64,000 nt of DNA from Amycolatopsis sp. 195334CR (GTDB lineage: Bacteria > Actinomycetota > Actinomycetes > Mycobacteriales > Pseudonocardiaceae). This document shows, piece after piece, positions 17,527 to 25,670 of the stretch (the first letter of the stretch is position 1; each line of letters starts with the position of its first letter). The position numbers and the translations under genes are program-made. Location of the stretch: the NCBI RefSeq assembly GCF_017309385.1, contig NZ_JAFJMJ010000001.1:1-64000 (forward strand). Reading direction: 5' to 3'. The notes beneath the pieces are model-generated. The model was not told the DNA's origin. It was given only the letters and a program-made list of their open reading frames with translations, and did no database searches.

Positions 17527-18750
17527 ATGACCGCGCCAAGTCCACCGCCGCCCCGCCGCCAGGTCGAGAAGCGGCACGGCCTGTCCGCCAAGACGCTGCG
17601 CCGGCTCGAGCGCGCGTCGGGCAGGCTGGCCGCGGCCAGCGTCGCCGCGATGGAGGAGCGCCTGCCGTGGTTCGGCCGGATGTCGGCCGACCAGCGGGCC
17701 AGTGTGCTGCTGATCACCCAGTCCGGGGTGGCCGGGTTCGTCGGCTGGCTGCGGGATTCGCAGGAGGCGCTGAAGTTCACCACCGACGCCTTCCGCGGTG
17801 CCCCGGCCGAGCTGTCGCGCTGGCTGAGCCTGCGGCAGGCGGTCGGGCTGGTGCGGCTGGCGATCGAGGTGTTCGAGGAGCAGCTGCCCGAGTTCGCCGC
17901 CGACGACCGCGAGCGCGCGGCGCTGACCGAGGCGATCCTCCGCTACGGCAGGGAGATCGCCTTCGCCGCGGCCAACTCCTACGCCGCCGCGGCCGAGGCT
18001 CGCGGCGCGTGGGACGCCCGGCTGGAAGCGCTGGTGGTCGACGGCATCGTCCGTGGGGACGCCGAGGAATCGGTGCTCTCGCGGGCCTCGGCGCTGGGCT
18101 GGGAGCAGACCGCCGAGGCGACCGTGCTGGTCGGCACCCCGGCCTCGGACGACCCGCCCGCGGTGGTGTTCGACGTGCGCAGCCGCGCCGCCCGGATCGG
18201 CCGCCCGGTGCTGCTGAGCGTGCAGGGGTCCCGGCTGGTCGTGGTGGTGGCCGGGGCGACCGAGGGCGGCACCAAGGAACGCGAGGTGCTGACCAAGCTG
18301 GCCACCGCCTTCGCCGAGGGCCCGGTGGTCGCCGGGCCGACCGTGCCGAGCCTGGCCGAGGCGCACACCAGCGCCGCCGAAGCGCTGTCCGGCCTGCGCG
18401 CGGTGGTCGGCTGGCCGGGCGCGCCACGTCCGGTCCGGGCCTGGGAGCTGCTGCCCGAACGCGCGCTGGCCGGGGATCCTGAGGCCGAGCGGCAGCTGAT
18501 CGAGGAAATCGCGCGACCGCTGGAGGAAGCGGGCACCTCCCTGCTCCAGACGGTGGAGACCTACCTGGAAAGCGGCGGCGTGCTGGAGATCTGCGCGCGG
18601 ACGCTGTTCGTGCACCCCAACACCGTCCGGTACCGCCTGCGCCGGGCCGCCGAGCTGACCGGCCGCCACGCCGCCGACCCGAGGGACGCGCTGGTGCTGC
18701 GGATCGCGCTGACCGTCGGCAGGCTGGCGAGGGCCCGCGGGCTGTGGTGA
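17527..18750 (+). CDS. PucR-type helix-turn-helix regulator, FasR-like
   Basis: A 407-residue regulator immediately upstream of fabD, equivalent in place and type to mycobacterial Rv2242 and, to my knowledge, to the Streptomyces coelicolor activator FasR. The C-terminal PucR helix-turn-helix is visible at about residues 345-400 (ARTLFVHPNTVRYRLRRAAELTGR). The N-terminal half is alpha-helical, with no GAF signature that I can name. ATG 17527 begins the conserved region; 17 bp separate it from the Arc-like gene. A perfect palindrome between this gene and fabD is its likely target. Activation of the fab operon is inferred from the Streptomyces precedent. Confidence 0.85.
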   Translation: MTAPSPPPPRRQVEKRHGLSAKTLRRLERASGRLAAASVAAMEERLPWFGRMSADQRASVLLITQSGVAGFVGWLRDSQEALKFTTDAFRGAPAELSRWLSLRQAVGLVRLAIEVFEEQLPEFAADDRERAALTEAILRYGREIAFAAANSYAAAAEARGAWDARLEALVVDGIVRGDAEESVLSRASALGWEQTAEATVLVGTPASDDPPAVVFDVRSRAARIGRPVLLSVQGSRLVVVVAGATEGGTKEREVLTKLATAFAEGPVVAGPTVPSLAEAHTSAAEALSGLRAVVGWPGAPRPVRAWELLPERALAGDPEAERQLIEEIARPLEEAGTSLLQTVETYLESGGVLEICARTLFVHPNTVRYRLRRAAELTGRHAADPRDALVLRIALTVGRLARARGLW

Positions 18751-18839
18751 GAAAGCTCGTCCGCCCGTGACCCAGCTCACCAAAATTCTGCCCAAACCCG
18801 ACAAGACATTTGGGTACGAAGGGTTCATGGCCCCGTCAC

Positions 18840-18860
18840 ATTTGTAGGGTCCCTACAAAT
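18840..18860. promoter_or_regulatory. Candidate operator of the fabD operon
   Basis: ATTTGTAGGG-T-CCCTACAAAT is a perfect inverted repeat with 10-bp arms and a 1-bp centre. It is placed 69 bp before the fabD ATG and 90 bp after the regulator gene's stop. Its symmetry and position fit a binding site for the FasR-like regulator. Confidence 0.65.
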
Positions 18861-18928
18861 CCGGCGAGACGACTTGGTGAGCGGCGGCATGATAGGGAAC
18901 CGGGCCTAGCGTGTTCCCTAGAGAGGTG

Positions 18929-19852
18929 ATGACCGCCCTCCTCGCCCCCGGACAGGGCTCCCAGGCCCCCGGCATGTTCACGCCATGGCTCGAGTTCGAC
19001 GGTGCGCGCGAGCGCCTCGTGTCCTGGTCCGACCGCACCGGGCTGGACCTGGTCCGGCTCGGCACCGAGGCGGACGCGGACGAGATCCAGGACACCGCCA
19101 TCGCGCAGCCGCTGATCGTCGCGCTGGCGCTGCTGGCGCACGAGCAGCTCGAAGCACGCGGCCTGGTACCCGCGGACGCGCCGGTCGCCGGGCACTCGGT
19201 CGGGGAACTGGCCGCCGCCGCCATCGCCGGGGTGTTCCCGGCCGAGGAAGCGGTCGCACTGGCCGCCGTGCGCGGCGCCGAGATGGCGAAGGCCTGCGAG
19301 GCCGAGCCCACCAGCATGGCCGCGGTCATGCTGGGCGAGCCCGAGGCCGTGGTGGCCTGGCTCACCGAGCACGGACTGACTCCAGCCAACCGGAACGGGG
19401 CCGGCCAGATCGTGGCCTCCGGCGCCGCGGACGCGATCCAGAAGATCGTCGCCGAACCACTGGCTGGCACGAAGGTGCGCGCGCTCAAGGTCGCGGGCGC
19501 CTTCCACACCAAGTACATGGCCACGGCCGAGGCCGCGGTGCGCGAGCACGCCGGCGAGATCACCACCGCCGACCCGGTCCGCCCGCTGCTGTCCAACGCG
19601 GACGGCACCGTGGTGACCAGCGGTGCGGAGTACCTGGAGCGGCTGGTCACCCAGGTCACCAGCCCGGTGCGCTGGGACCTGACCATGGACGGCCTGGTCG
19701 CCCTCGGGGTGACCCGCACCGTGGAGCTCCCGCCGGCCGGCACGCTGACCGGTCTGGTCAAGCGCCAGCTCAAGGGCATCGTGACCAGCCCCATCGCGCT
19801 CAAGACGCCTGCTGACGTGGCGAAGTTGAGCGAGCAGGAGGACACCGAATGA
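18929..19852 (+). CDS. fabD: Malonyl-CoA:ACP transacylase
   Basis: A 307-residue enzyme that moves malonyl groups from CoA to acyl carrier protein, supplying the extender unit for type II fatty acid synthesis. Motifs are GQGSQ near residue 9, the nucleophile GHSVGE with Ser90, and GAFHTKYM with catalytic His193. The ATG at 18929 starts directly at the conserved MTALLAPGQG; GTG codons at 18926 and 18911 are in frame, and AGAGAGG lies just before the first, so the exact start could be one of these. The stop overlaps the fabH start by 4 bp. Confidence 0.95.
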   Translation: MTALLAPGQGSQAPGMFTPWLEFDGARERLVSWSDRTGLDLVRLGTEADADEIQDTAIAQPLIVALALLAHEQLEARGLVPADAPVAGHSVGELAAAAIAGVFPAEEAVALAAVRGAEMAKACEAEPTSMAAVMLGEPEAVVAWLTEHGLTPANRNGAGQIVASGAADAIQKIVAEPLAGTKVRALKVAGAFHTKYMATAEAAVREHAGEITTADPVRPLLSNADGTVVTSGAEYLERLVTQVTSPVRWDLTMDGLVALGVTRTVELPPAGTLTGLVKRQLKGIVTSPIALKTPADVAKLSEQEDTE

Positions 19853-20832
19853 GCCAGCGCCCCGCGCTGCGTCAATCGCAAGGCCCCAGCGCCACCCGCA
19901 TCCTCGGGGTGGGCAGCTTCCAGCCGGAGAAGATCGTCACCAACGACGACCTCTCCCAGCTGATGGACACCAGCGACCAGTGGATCCGCGACCGCGTCGG
20001 CATCATCGAGCGCCGGTTCGCCGAGAAGGACGAACTGCTGGTGGACATGGCGGTGACCGCGGGCTCCCGCGCCGTCGCCGACGCCGGCCTCGAACCGTCC
20101 CAAGTGGACACACTGATCCTGCCGAACTGCACCATGCCGACGCTGATCCCGAACGCGGCCGCCCAGGTGGCCGAGCGGATCGGCGCCTCGCAGGCCGGTG
20201 CCTTCGACCTGAACGCGGCCTGCGCCGGGTTCTGCTACGGCCTCGGCGTCGCCTCCGACCTGGTCCGCTCCGGCTCGTCGAAGTACGCGCTGGTGATCGG
20301 TGCGGAGAAGCTGACCGACTCGGTCGACCCGACCGACCGCGCCAACGCGATCATCTTCGCCGACGGGGCCGGTGCCGCCGTGGTCGGCGCGGCCGACGAG
20401 CCGGGCATCGGGCCGGTGGCCTGGGGCAGCGCCGGCGACCTGGTCGACACGATCTACATGCGCGAGGGCAAGTACATCTACCAGGAGGGCCAGTCGGTCT
20501 TCCGCTGGGCGACCACCCAGATCGCGCCGATCGCACTGCGCGCGCTGGAGCTGGCCGGGGTCGAACCGTCCGATGTGGACGTGCTCATCCCGCACCAGGC
20601 CAACCTGCGCATCGTCGAGGCGATCGCGAAGAAGCTCCGGGCCAAGGGCGCCCGCGAGGACATGGTGGTCGCCGACGACATCCGCTACAGCGGCAACACC
20701 TCGTCCGCCTCCATCCCGCTCGCGCTGGACCACATGCGCACCGCGGGCACGGTGAAGAGCGGTGACGTGGTACTCATGGTCGGGTTCGGGGCCGGGCTCT
20801 CGTACGCCGGCCAGGTTGTCATCTGCCCGTAA
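19849..20832 (+). CDS. fabH: Beta-ketoacyl-ACP synthase III
   Basis: A 327-residue KAS III that condenses an acyl-CoA primer with malonyl-ACP to begin fatty acid synthesis. The catalytic triad is visible: Cys125 in NAACAGFCYG, His249 in IPHQANLRI and Asn283 in YSGNTSSAS. About 14 extra N-terminal residues precede the core fold. The ATG overlaps the fabD stop by 4 bp, so translation is coupled. Primer preference, branched or straight chain, cannot be read from the sequence. Confidence 0.96.
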   Translation: MSQRPALRQSQGPSATRILGVGSFQPEKIVTNDDLSQLMDTSDQWIRDRVGIIERRFAEKDELLVDMAVTAGSRAVADAGLEPSQVDTLILPNCTMPTLIPNAAAQVAERIGASQAGAFDLNAACAGFCYGLGVASDLVRSGSSKYALVIGAEKLTDSVDPTDRANAIIFADGAGAAVVGAADEPGIGPVAWGSAGDLVDTIYMREGKYIYQEGQSVFRWATTQIAPIALRALELAGVEPSDVDVLIPHQANLRIVEAIAKKLRAKGAREDMVVADDIRYSGNTSSASIPLALDHMRTAGTVKSGDVVLMVGFGAGLSYAGQVVICP

Positions 20833-20897
20833 CCCCCAGCATTCCGGTCGTCATCCGGCCGGAAAGAAACCTCAGGTAAACAGGAAAGGGACAAGCA

Positions 20898-21143
20898 GTG
20901 GCTGACAAAGAAGAGATCCTGTCCGGGCTCGCCGAGATCGTCGAAGAGGTGGCCGGTGTGGCCCAGGACGACGTGAGCGCCGAGAAGTCCTTTGTGGACG
21001 ACCTGGACATCGACTCGCTGTCCATGGTGGAGATCGCCGTGCAGGCCGAGGACAAGTTCGGCGTCAAGATCCCGGACGACGAGCTGGCGAACCTCAAGAC
21101 CGTCGGCGACGCCGTGAACTACGTCGCCTCGAACTCGAAGTAA
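20898..21143 (+). CDS. acpP: Acyl carrier protein
   Basis: An 81-residue acidic four-helix protein. The phosphopantetheine attachment site is Ser40 in DIDSLSMVEI, the standard DSL motif. It carries growing acyl chains between the fatty acid synthase enzymes encoded on either side. The GTG at 20898 is preceded by GGAAAGGGA. It sits 65 bp after fabH and 32 bp before fabF, the canonical fabD-fabH-acpP-fabF order. Confidence 0.97.
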   Translation: MADKEEILSGLAEIVEEVAGVAQDDVSAEKSFVDDLDIDSLSMVEIAVQAEDKFGVKIPDDELANLKTVGDAVNYVASNSK

Positions 21144-21175
21144 CACCTGCCGGTGCCGACCTCGGGGAGTAACCG

Positions 21176-22408
21176 ATGAGCAACAACGACGTCGTGATCA
21201 CCGGGCTGGGCGCGACCACGCCCCTCGGCGGGGACGTCGCGTCCACCTGGGACGGTCTGCTGACCGGCCGCAGTGGGGTGTCCACCCTGCACGCCGAATG
21301 GGTCGAGAAGTTCGGCCTGCCGGTGAAGATCGCCGCCCGGCTCGCGGTCGATCCCACCGAGGTGCTGCCCAGGGTGCAGGCCCGCCGGCTGGACCGCAGC
21401 GAGCAGGTCGCGGTGATCGCGGCCCGCCAGGCGTGGGCGGATGCCGGGCACAACGAGGACACCGTCGAACCCGAACGGCTCGCCGTCGTGGTCGGCACCG
21501 GTATCGGTGGCGCGAACACCCTGCTCGACCAGGACGACCTGCTGGAGACCACCGGTCTGCGCAAGGTGTCCCCGCTGACCGTGCCGATGCTGATGCCGAA
21601 CGGGCCCGCCGCCCACGTCGGGCTCGAGCTGAAGGCGCGGGCCGGGGTGCACGCGCCGGTGTCGGCCTGCGCTTCCGGGGCCGAGGGGCTCGCCTGGGGC
21701 TGGCGCATGCTGAAGACCGGTGAGGCCGACGTGGTGGTGGCCGGTGGCGCCGAGGCGTGCATCGCGGCGATCACCATGGCCGGGTTCGCCCAGGCCCGCA
21801 CGATGAGCACGCGGAACGACGACCCGGAACGCGCTTCGCGGCCGTGGGACGTCAACCGCGACGGGTTCGTGCTCGGCGAGGGCGCGGGCATCATGGTGCT
21901 GGAGCGCGAGGAGTTCGCGAAGGCGCGCGGGGCGAAGATCTACGGCAGGCTGTCGGGGATCGGCACCAGCGCCGACTCGTACCACATCACCGGGCCGGAT
22001 CCGGAGGGCACGGGCCAGGCGCGGGCGATCACCGCCGCGCTGCGCTCGGCGGGGCTGGACCCGAAGGACGTCGACCACGTCAACGCGCACGCCACCTCCA
22101 CCCCGGCGGGTGACGTCGGGGAGACCGTGGCGGTGCGCAAGGCGATCGGTGAGCACCCGGTGCTGACCGCGCCGAAGGGCGCGCTGGGGCACCTGCTGGG
22201 TGCGGCGGGCGCGGTCGAGGCGATCGCCACCGTGCTGTCCATCCGGGACGGTGTCATCCCGGCCACGCTGAACCTGGAGAACCAGGACCCGGGCGTGGTG
22301 CAGGAGATCGTCGCGGGTGAGCCGCGCAAGATGGACATCCGGGCCGCGATCAGCGACTCGTTCGGCTTCGGCGGGCACAACGTCGCGCTGGCCTTCACCC
22401 CGGCCTGA
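21176..22408 (+). CDS. fabF: Beta-ketoacyl-ACP synthase II
   Basis: A 410-residue KAS II that elongates acyl-ACP with malonyl-ACP. The Cys-His-His triad is visible: Cys165 in VSACASGAEG, His305 in NAHATSTPAGD and His339 in GALGHLLGAAG. The ATG at 21176 follows GGGGAGTAACC. It is the last gene of the fab operon, as a terminator hairpin follows the stop. The mycobacterial counterparts kasA and kasB act on meromycolate; which chain lengths are handled here is not deducible. Confidence 0.96.
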   Translation: MSNNDVVITGLGATTPLGGDVASTWDGLLTGRSGVSTLHAEWVEKFGLPVKIAARLAVDPTEVLPRVQARRLDRSEQVAVIAARQAWADAGHNEDTVEPERLAVVVGTGIGGANTLLDQDDLLETTGLRKVSPLTVPMLMPNGPAAHVGLELKARAGVHAPVSACASGAEGLAWGWRMLKTGEADVVVAGGAEACIAAITMAGFAQARTMSTRNDDPERASRPWDVNRDGFVLGEGAGIMVLEREEFAKARGAKIYGRLSGIGTSADSYHITGPDPEGTGQARAITAALRSAGLDPKDVDHVNAHATSTPAGDVGETVAVRKAIGEHPVLTAPKGALGHLLGAAGAVEAIATVLSIRDGVIPATLNLENQDPGVVQEIVAGEPRKMDIRAAISDSFGFGGHNVALAFTPA

Positions 22409-22423
22409 CCAGCTTTTCCCGGA

Positions 22424-22464
22424 AACGGGGCCGCCACCGGACTGCTCCGGCGGCGGCCCGTTTT
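22424..22464 (+). terminator. Intrinsic terminator of the fab operon
   Basis: A G+C-rich stem of about 15 bp (ACGGGGCCGCCACCGG against CCGGCGGCGGCCCGT, imperfect) with the loop ACTGCT, followed by TTTT at 22461-22464. It lies 16 bp after the fabF stop. Confidence 0.85.
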
Positions 22465-22481
22465 CGTCTCCAGGGGCCGGG

Positions 22482-22506
22482 TGCGGTGAATGTGGCTTTC
22501 ACCGCA
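22482..22506. repeat. Short member of the TGGCTTTC palindrome family
   Basis: TGCGGTGAA-TGTGGCT-TTCACCGCA: 9-bp perfect arms and a 7-nt loop. It looks like the left arm of the 12419 palindrome folded on itself, and lies between the fab terminator and the stop of the convergent gene. Confidence 0.75.
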
Positions 22507-22521
22507 TCGGGCCACGCCGGT

Positions 22522-23124
22522 TCAGTTGCAGCGCTCGTGCATGGGGGTGGTGCCGGTGGGCACGGTGTCCAGCTTCCACACGCCGCTCTCCAGCACCATG
22601 GGCAGGGCCAGGTGCCAGCGGATGCACCCCTCCTGCAGGTCCACCGGGCCGTCCTTGGGGTCCTGCGTGCTGGTGAAGCCGAGCAGCGACTGCAGCAGCC
22701 CGTCCCCGGTCGCCTCGATGCGGTAGACCAGGATGCTGCCGTCCCGGGTGGAGCTGTAGTCGGCCTCCCACTCCACCTTGGACTTCGACTGGGCGCGATC
22801 CTTGGTCACCGTGGTCTTCCACAGCTCGTAGTTGCGCGCGTTGATCGCGTCGAAGTAGTTCTGCAGCAGGGCGCGCACCCCTTCGGCGTGCGGGTGCGCC
22901 GCCGCGTCGGGGGTCATCTCGACGGCGGGTGAGCCCGGCTGCTGCTCGGGCGCCAGCGAGGTCGAGGTGGGCGTGGCGATCACGCCGGTGTCCCCCGCGG
23001 TGGCGTCCGGTTTGCGGTAGACCTCCCTGGCCAGCAGCCCGCCGCCGACGGTCAGCGACACGACCACGATCAGCGCGGGCAGCAGCCAGCGGCCGCGGGC
23101 GGGAGCGAAGGGCGAAGCTGGCAC
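22522..23124 (-). CDS. Single-pass membrane protein with extracytoplasmic domain
   Basis: A 200-residue protein with an N-terminal anchor (about residues 13-32, LLPALIVVVSLTVGGGLL), a Thr/Pro/Ser-rich linker to about residue 75, and a soluble outer domain beginning GVRALLQNYFDAINARNYELWK. That domain resembles NTF2/SnoaL-like folds by its helix followed by strands, which is a guess from pattern. Two cysteines near the C-terminus (GCIRWHLA and HERCN) could form a disulfide. The GTG start at 23124 is used. It lies downstream of DUF3145 on the same strand. Function unknown. Confidence 0.75.
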   Translation of the reverse strand: MPASPFAPARGRWLLPALIVVVSLTVGGGLLAREVYRKPDATAGDTGVIATPTSTSLAPEQQPGSPAVEMTPDAAAHPHAEGVRALLQNYFDAINARNYELWKTTVTKDRAQSKSKVEWEADYSSTRDGSILVYRIEATGDGLLQSLLGFTSTQDPKDGPVDLQEGCIRWHLALPMVLESGVWKLDTVPTGTTPMHERCN

Positions 23125-23146
23125 ACCCGGAAGAGTAGTAAACCCG

Positions 23147-23650
23147 CTACCCCACCTGGTGCAGCCAGGTCACCGGAGCGCCGTCACCGGCGTGCCTGAA
23201 GGGTTCGAGCGCCTCGTCCCAGGCCGCGCCGAGCAGCTCGTCGAGCTTGTGCGCCAGCTGCTCACCGGCCCGGCTGCGGGCCACCAGCGAGCGCAGCTGG
23301 TCCTCGCCGACGACGATGTCGCCGTTGGCGCTGGTGCGGCCGTGCCACAGGCCGATCACCGGCGCGTAGCAGAACCGCTCGCCGTCGACGCCCGGGCTGG
23401 GCTCCTCGACGACCTCGAAGCGCAGCATCGGCCACGCCTTCAGCGCGGACGCCAGCCTCGCGGCCGTGCCCGCCGGTGCGCGCCAGGAGACCTCGGTGCG
23501 CAACTGTCCCGCGGCGGCCGGCTGGGCCGTCCACCGCAGGTCTGCTCGGCCACCCAGGGTGCCCGAAATGGCCCACTCGACGTGCGGGCACACCGCAGAC
23601 GGCGACGAGTGGACGTACACCACGCCACGGGTGTTTCCACGGGTGCTCAC
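23147..23650 (-). CDS. DUF3145 family protein
   Basis: A 167-residue soluble protein of the actinobacterial DUF3145 family, which commonly sits just downstream of the fab operon, as here and in Streptomyces. Conserved stretches are GVVYVHSSPSAVCPHVEWA at the N-terminus and the central RFCYAPVIGLWHGRTSANGDIVVGEDQLR. Function is unknown to me; the stable linkage suggests a role connected with fatty acid or envelope metabolism (inference). The start is GTG at 23650, preceded on the minus strand by GGAGGTCACCA. Confidence 0.87.
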   Translation of the reverse strand: MSTRGNTRGVVYVHSSPSAVCPHVEWAISGTLGGRADLRWTAQPAAAGQLRTEVSWRAPAGTAARLASALKAWPMLRFEVVEEPSPGVDGERFCYAPVIGLWHGRTSANGDIVVGEDQLRSLVARSRAGEQLAHKLDELLGAAWDEALEPFRHAGDGAPVTWLHQVG

Positions 23651-23876
23651 TGGTGACCTCCGCTGCTCGACGAGATGCGTCTTCCCCTACGACCTCTCGA
23701 ACCACGGCGGCCCACTCGTGACGCGCTGCGCACATTGTGCACCTCATCCATGCCTTTTGGCCACATGAACCACAGAAGTCGCAGCGAGATCACCGCACAG
23801 GGGTGCCCCGGCCGCCGCCGGAGACCCGCTACCGTGTGCGGCACAGCAGCACCGCGGACACTGGGGAGGGACCGGT

Positions 23877-25664
23877 ATGCGGCTCGTCCGCCTGGCACAG
23901 CAGCCCTCCCGGGTGGCCGACGACATCCGGGCCGCGCTGGCCTCGCTCGGCCGCGGCAACACCGTGGTCGGCGGGGTGGCGCTGATCGGGGTGTCCCCGC
24001 CCGGGTTCACCCAGCCGGTGGACGCGGTCGTCGTGCTCCCGCGTGGTGTGCTCATCGTAGTGGGTGTCGACCTGCCCGACCCGGCGATACGGCTGGACGC
24101 GCCGCTCACCGGCCAGTGGAAGGCCGACGGCTGGCCGCTGGTGGGTACCGACGACGCGGTCAACCCGGCCACCGACGCGCTCGCCACGTCCGAGAAGATC
24201 GCGCGGCACCTGCGCGAGACCGAGCCGTCGACCACCGCGATCGGCACGATCGTGGCCGTCGGGCCGTACGTCGAGCAGGTGGACCAGCCGCCGGCGGACC
24301 TGGCCGGTTCGGTCCGGGTGCTGCACCCGACGCCGACCTCGATGCTGGCCGCGTCCGTCTCGCTGGCGTCGGCCTCGCAGCCGAGCACGGTGGTGCAGGC
24401 GCGGGCGATGCTGGCTGCCCTGGCCGAGAACGCGCCAACGCTGAGCGACGAGGTGCTGGCCGCCGAAGGCTTCGCGGCGGCGGTCCTGGCCGAGCCGGAG
24501 CGAACCGAGCCGGTGGAGAACCCGCTCGCCGCCATTCCGCCGACGGTGCCCGCCGACCACCCGCCGGCGAAGGCGAAGGTGGTGCGCTCGGCGCCGCGGA
24601 CTCCGCCGGTGGTGGTGGCGAACGTGCGGCAGGCGCCGGCGCAGCAGCGGCCGCAGGCACCTTCCGCACAGCCGCCCGCCGGTCAGTCACCCGCTCAGCA
24701 GTCGCCCGCCGGGCAGTCACCCGCGCAATCGCCCGCTGGTCGGTCGCCCGCGCAGCAGCCACCCGCTGGGCAGTCACCGGCCGGGCAGTCACCTGCGCAA
24801 CAGGCCGCCGCCCAGCGGGCTGGTGCGCAGCCACCCGCGCAGCAGGTTGGTACGCAGCAGAGGCCGCAGGCGGGCACCCCGCCGCGGCAGGCGCCACCGC
24901 AGCAGGCGGGCAGGCAGCAGGCAGGCCCACCACCCCAGCAACTCCCGCAGGCCGCGCCTCAGCAACTGCAGCCATCCCCACCGGCGGGCGGTCACCAGCG
25001 GGCGGGCGCCTCCCAGCAACCACCGAAAGCCCGCCCCCAGTTCAAGCTGCCGAAGCTGGTCAAGGACGGCAAACCCGTCCGCTGGCTGCCCTACGCCGCC
25101 GCGGGGTTGTTGCTGGTGTTGCTCGTCTCCGCCATCACGGTGGCGACCAGCCAGGACGGCGGCGAGGCCGCCGCGCCCGAGCAGGGGCCGACGCAGACCA
25201 CCGCCGCCGCGCCGAGTGGGCAGAACGTCGACGGCATGGCCTTCAACGAACTGGCCGCCGAAGCGGGCACCCAGTGCACCCCGCACGCCTTCGGCGACAC
25301 GAAGACCGTGCTGGAGACCACGCCGTGCTCGCGCCTGCGCCGCGCCAGTTTCGAGGTGGCGGTGGACGGGCGCCGCGCGGCGGTGACGCTGGCGGCGCTC
25401 GACTTCCCGAGCCAGCAACAGGCCGAAACCTTCAAGCAGTTCGTCGACTTCCCCGGCAACGGCGGCATCACCGACCTCGCCGTGGAAACCGCCAAGTGGA
25501 CCGGGCCACCACCCACCTTCAGCGGCGCGGCCTACGCCAGCACCGGCGCGCAGACCTCGGTGCTCATCGCACAGGCCTGCTGGCTGGAGGGTACGTCCAC
25601 TTCGGACGACCCCGGCCTCGGCCGGGCGGCCAAGGCCGGGCTCACCATGCCGCTCCCCGGCTGA
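23877..25664 (+). CDS. Membrane-anchored protein with Pro/Gln-rich repeat linker
   Basis: A 595-residue protein with three parts. Residues 1-225 form a folded cytoplasmic domain whose pattern DAVVVLPRGVLIVVGVD is faintly like a NERD core, but I would not assign it. Residues about 256-388 are low-complexity Pro, Gln, Ala and Gly with repeated QSPAG/QSPAQ units. One transmembrane helix spans about residues 404-424, and a 170-residue outer domain with several cysteines (TQCTPHAF, TTPCSRL, AQACWLE) follows. ATG 23877 has a GGGGAGGG ribosome-binding site. The layout suggests a cytoplasm-to-exterior structural or sensory role; function unknown. Confidence 0.8.
   Translation: MRLVRLAQQPSRVADDIRAALASLGRGNTVVGGVALIGVSPPGFTQPVDAVVVLPRGVLIVVGVDLPDPAIRLDAPLTGQWKADGWPLVGTDDAVNPATDALATSEKIARHLRETEPSTTAIGTIVAVGPYVEQVDQPPADLAGSVRVLHPTPTSMLAASVSLASASQPSTVVQARAMLAALAENAPTLSDEVLAAEGFAAAVLAEPERTEPVENPLAAIPPTVPADHPPAKAKVVRSAPRTPPVVVANVRQAPAQQRPQAPSAQPPAGQSPAQQSPAGQSPAQSPAGRSPAQQPPAGQSPAGQSPAQQAAAQRAGAQPPAQQVGTQQRPQAGTPPRQAPPQQAGRQQAGPPPQQLPQAAPQQLQPSPPAGGHQRAGASQQPPKARPQFKLPKLVKDGKPVRWLPYAAAGLLLVLLVSAITVATSQDGGEAAAPEQGPTQTTAAAPSGQNVDGMAFNELAAEAGTQCTPHAFGDTKTVLETTPCSRLRRASFEVAVDGRRAAVTLAALDFPSQQQAETFKQFVDFPGNGGITDLAVETAKWTGPPPTFSGAAYASTGAQTSVLIAQACWLEGTSTSDDPGLGRAAKAGLTMPLPG
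24670..24803 (+). repeat. Imperfect tandem repeat encoding QSPA(G/Q) units
   Basis: Runs of CAGTCACCCGC-like and CAGTCGCCCGC-like units alternate in phase with the reading frame and encode the Pro/Gln repeat of the membrane protein gene. The unit number is likely to vary between strains (inference). Confidence 0.7.
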
Positions 25665-25670
25665 GCCGCC

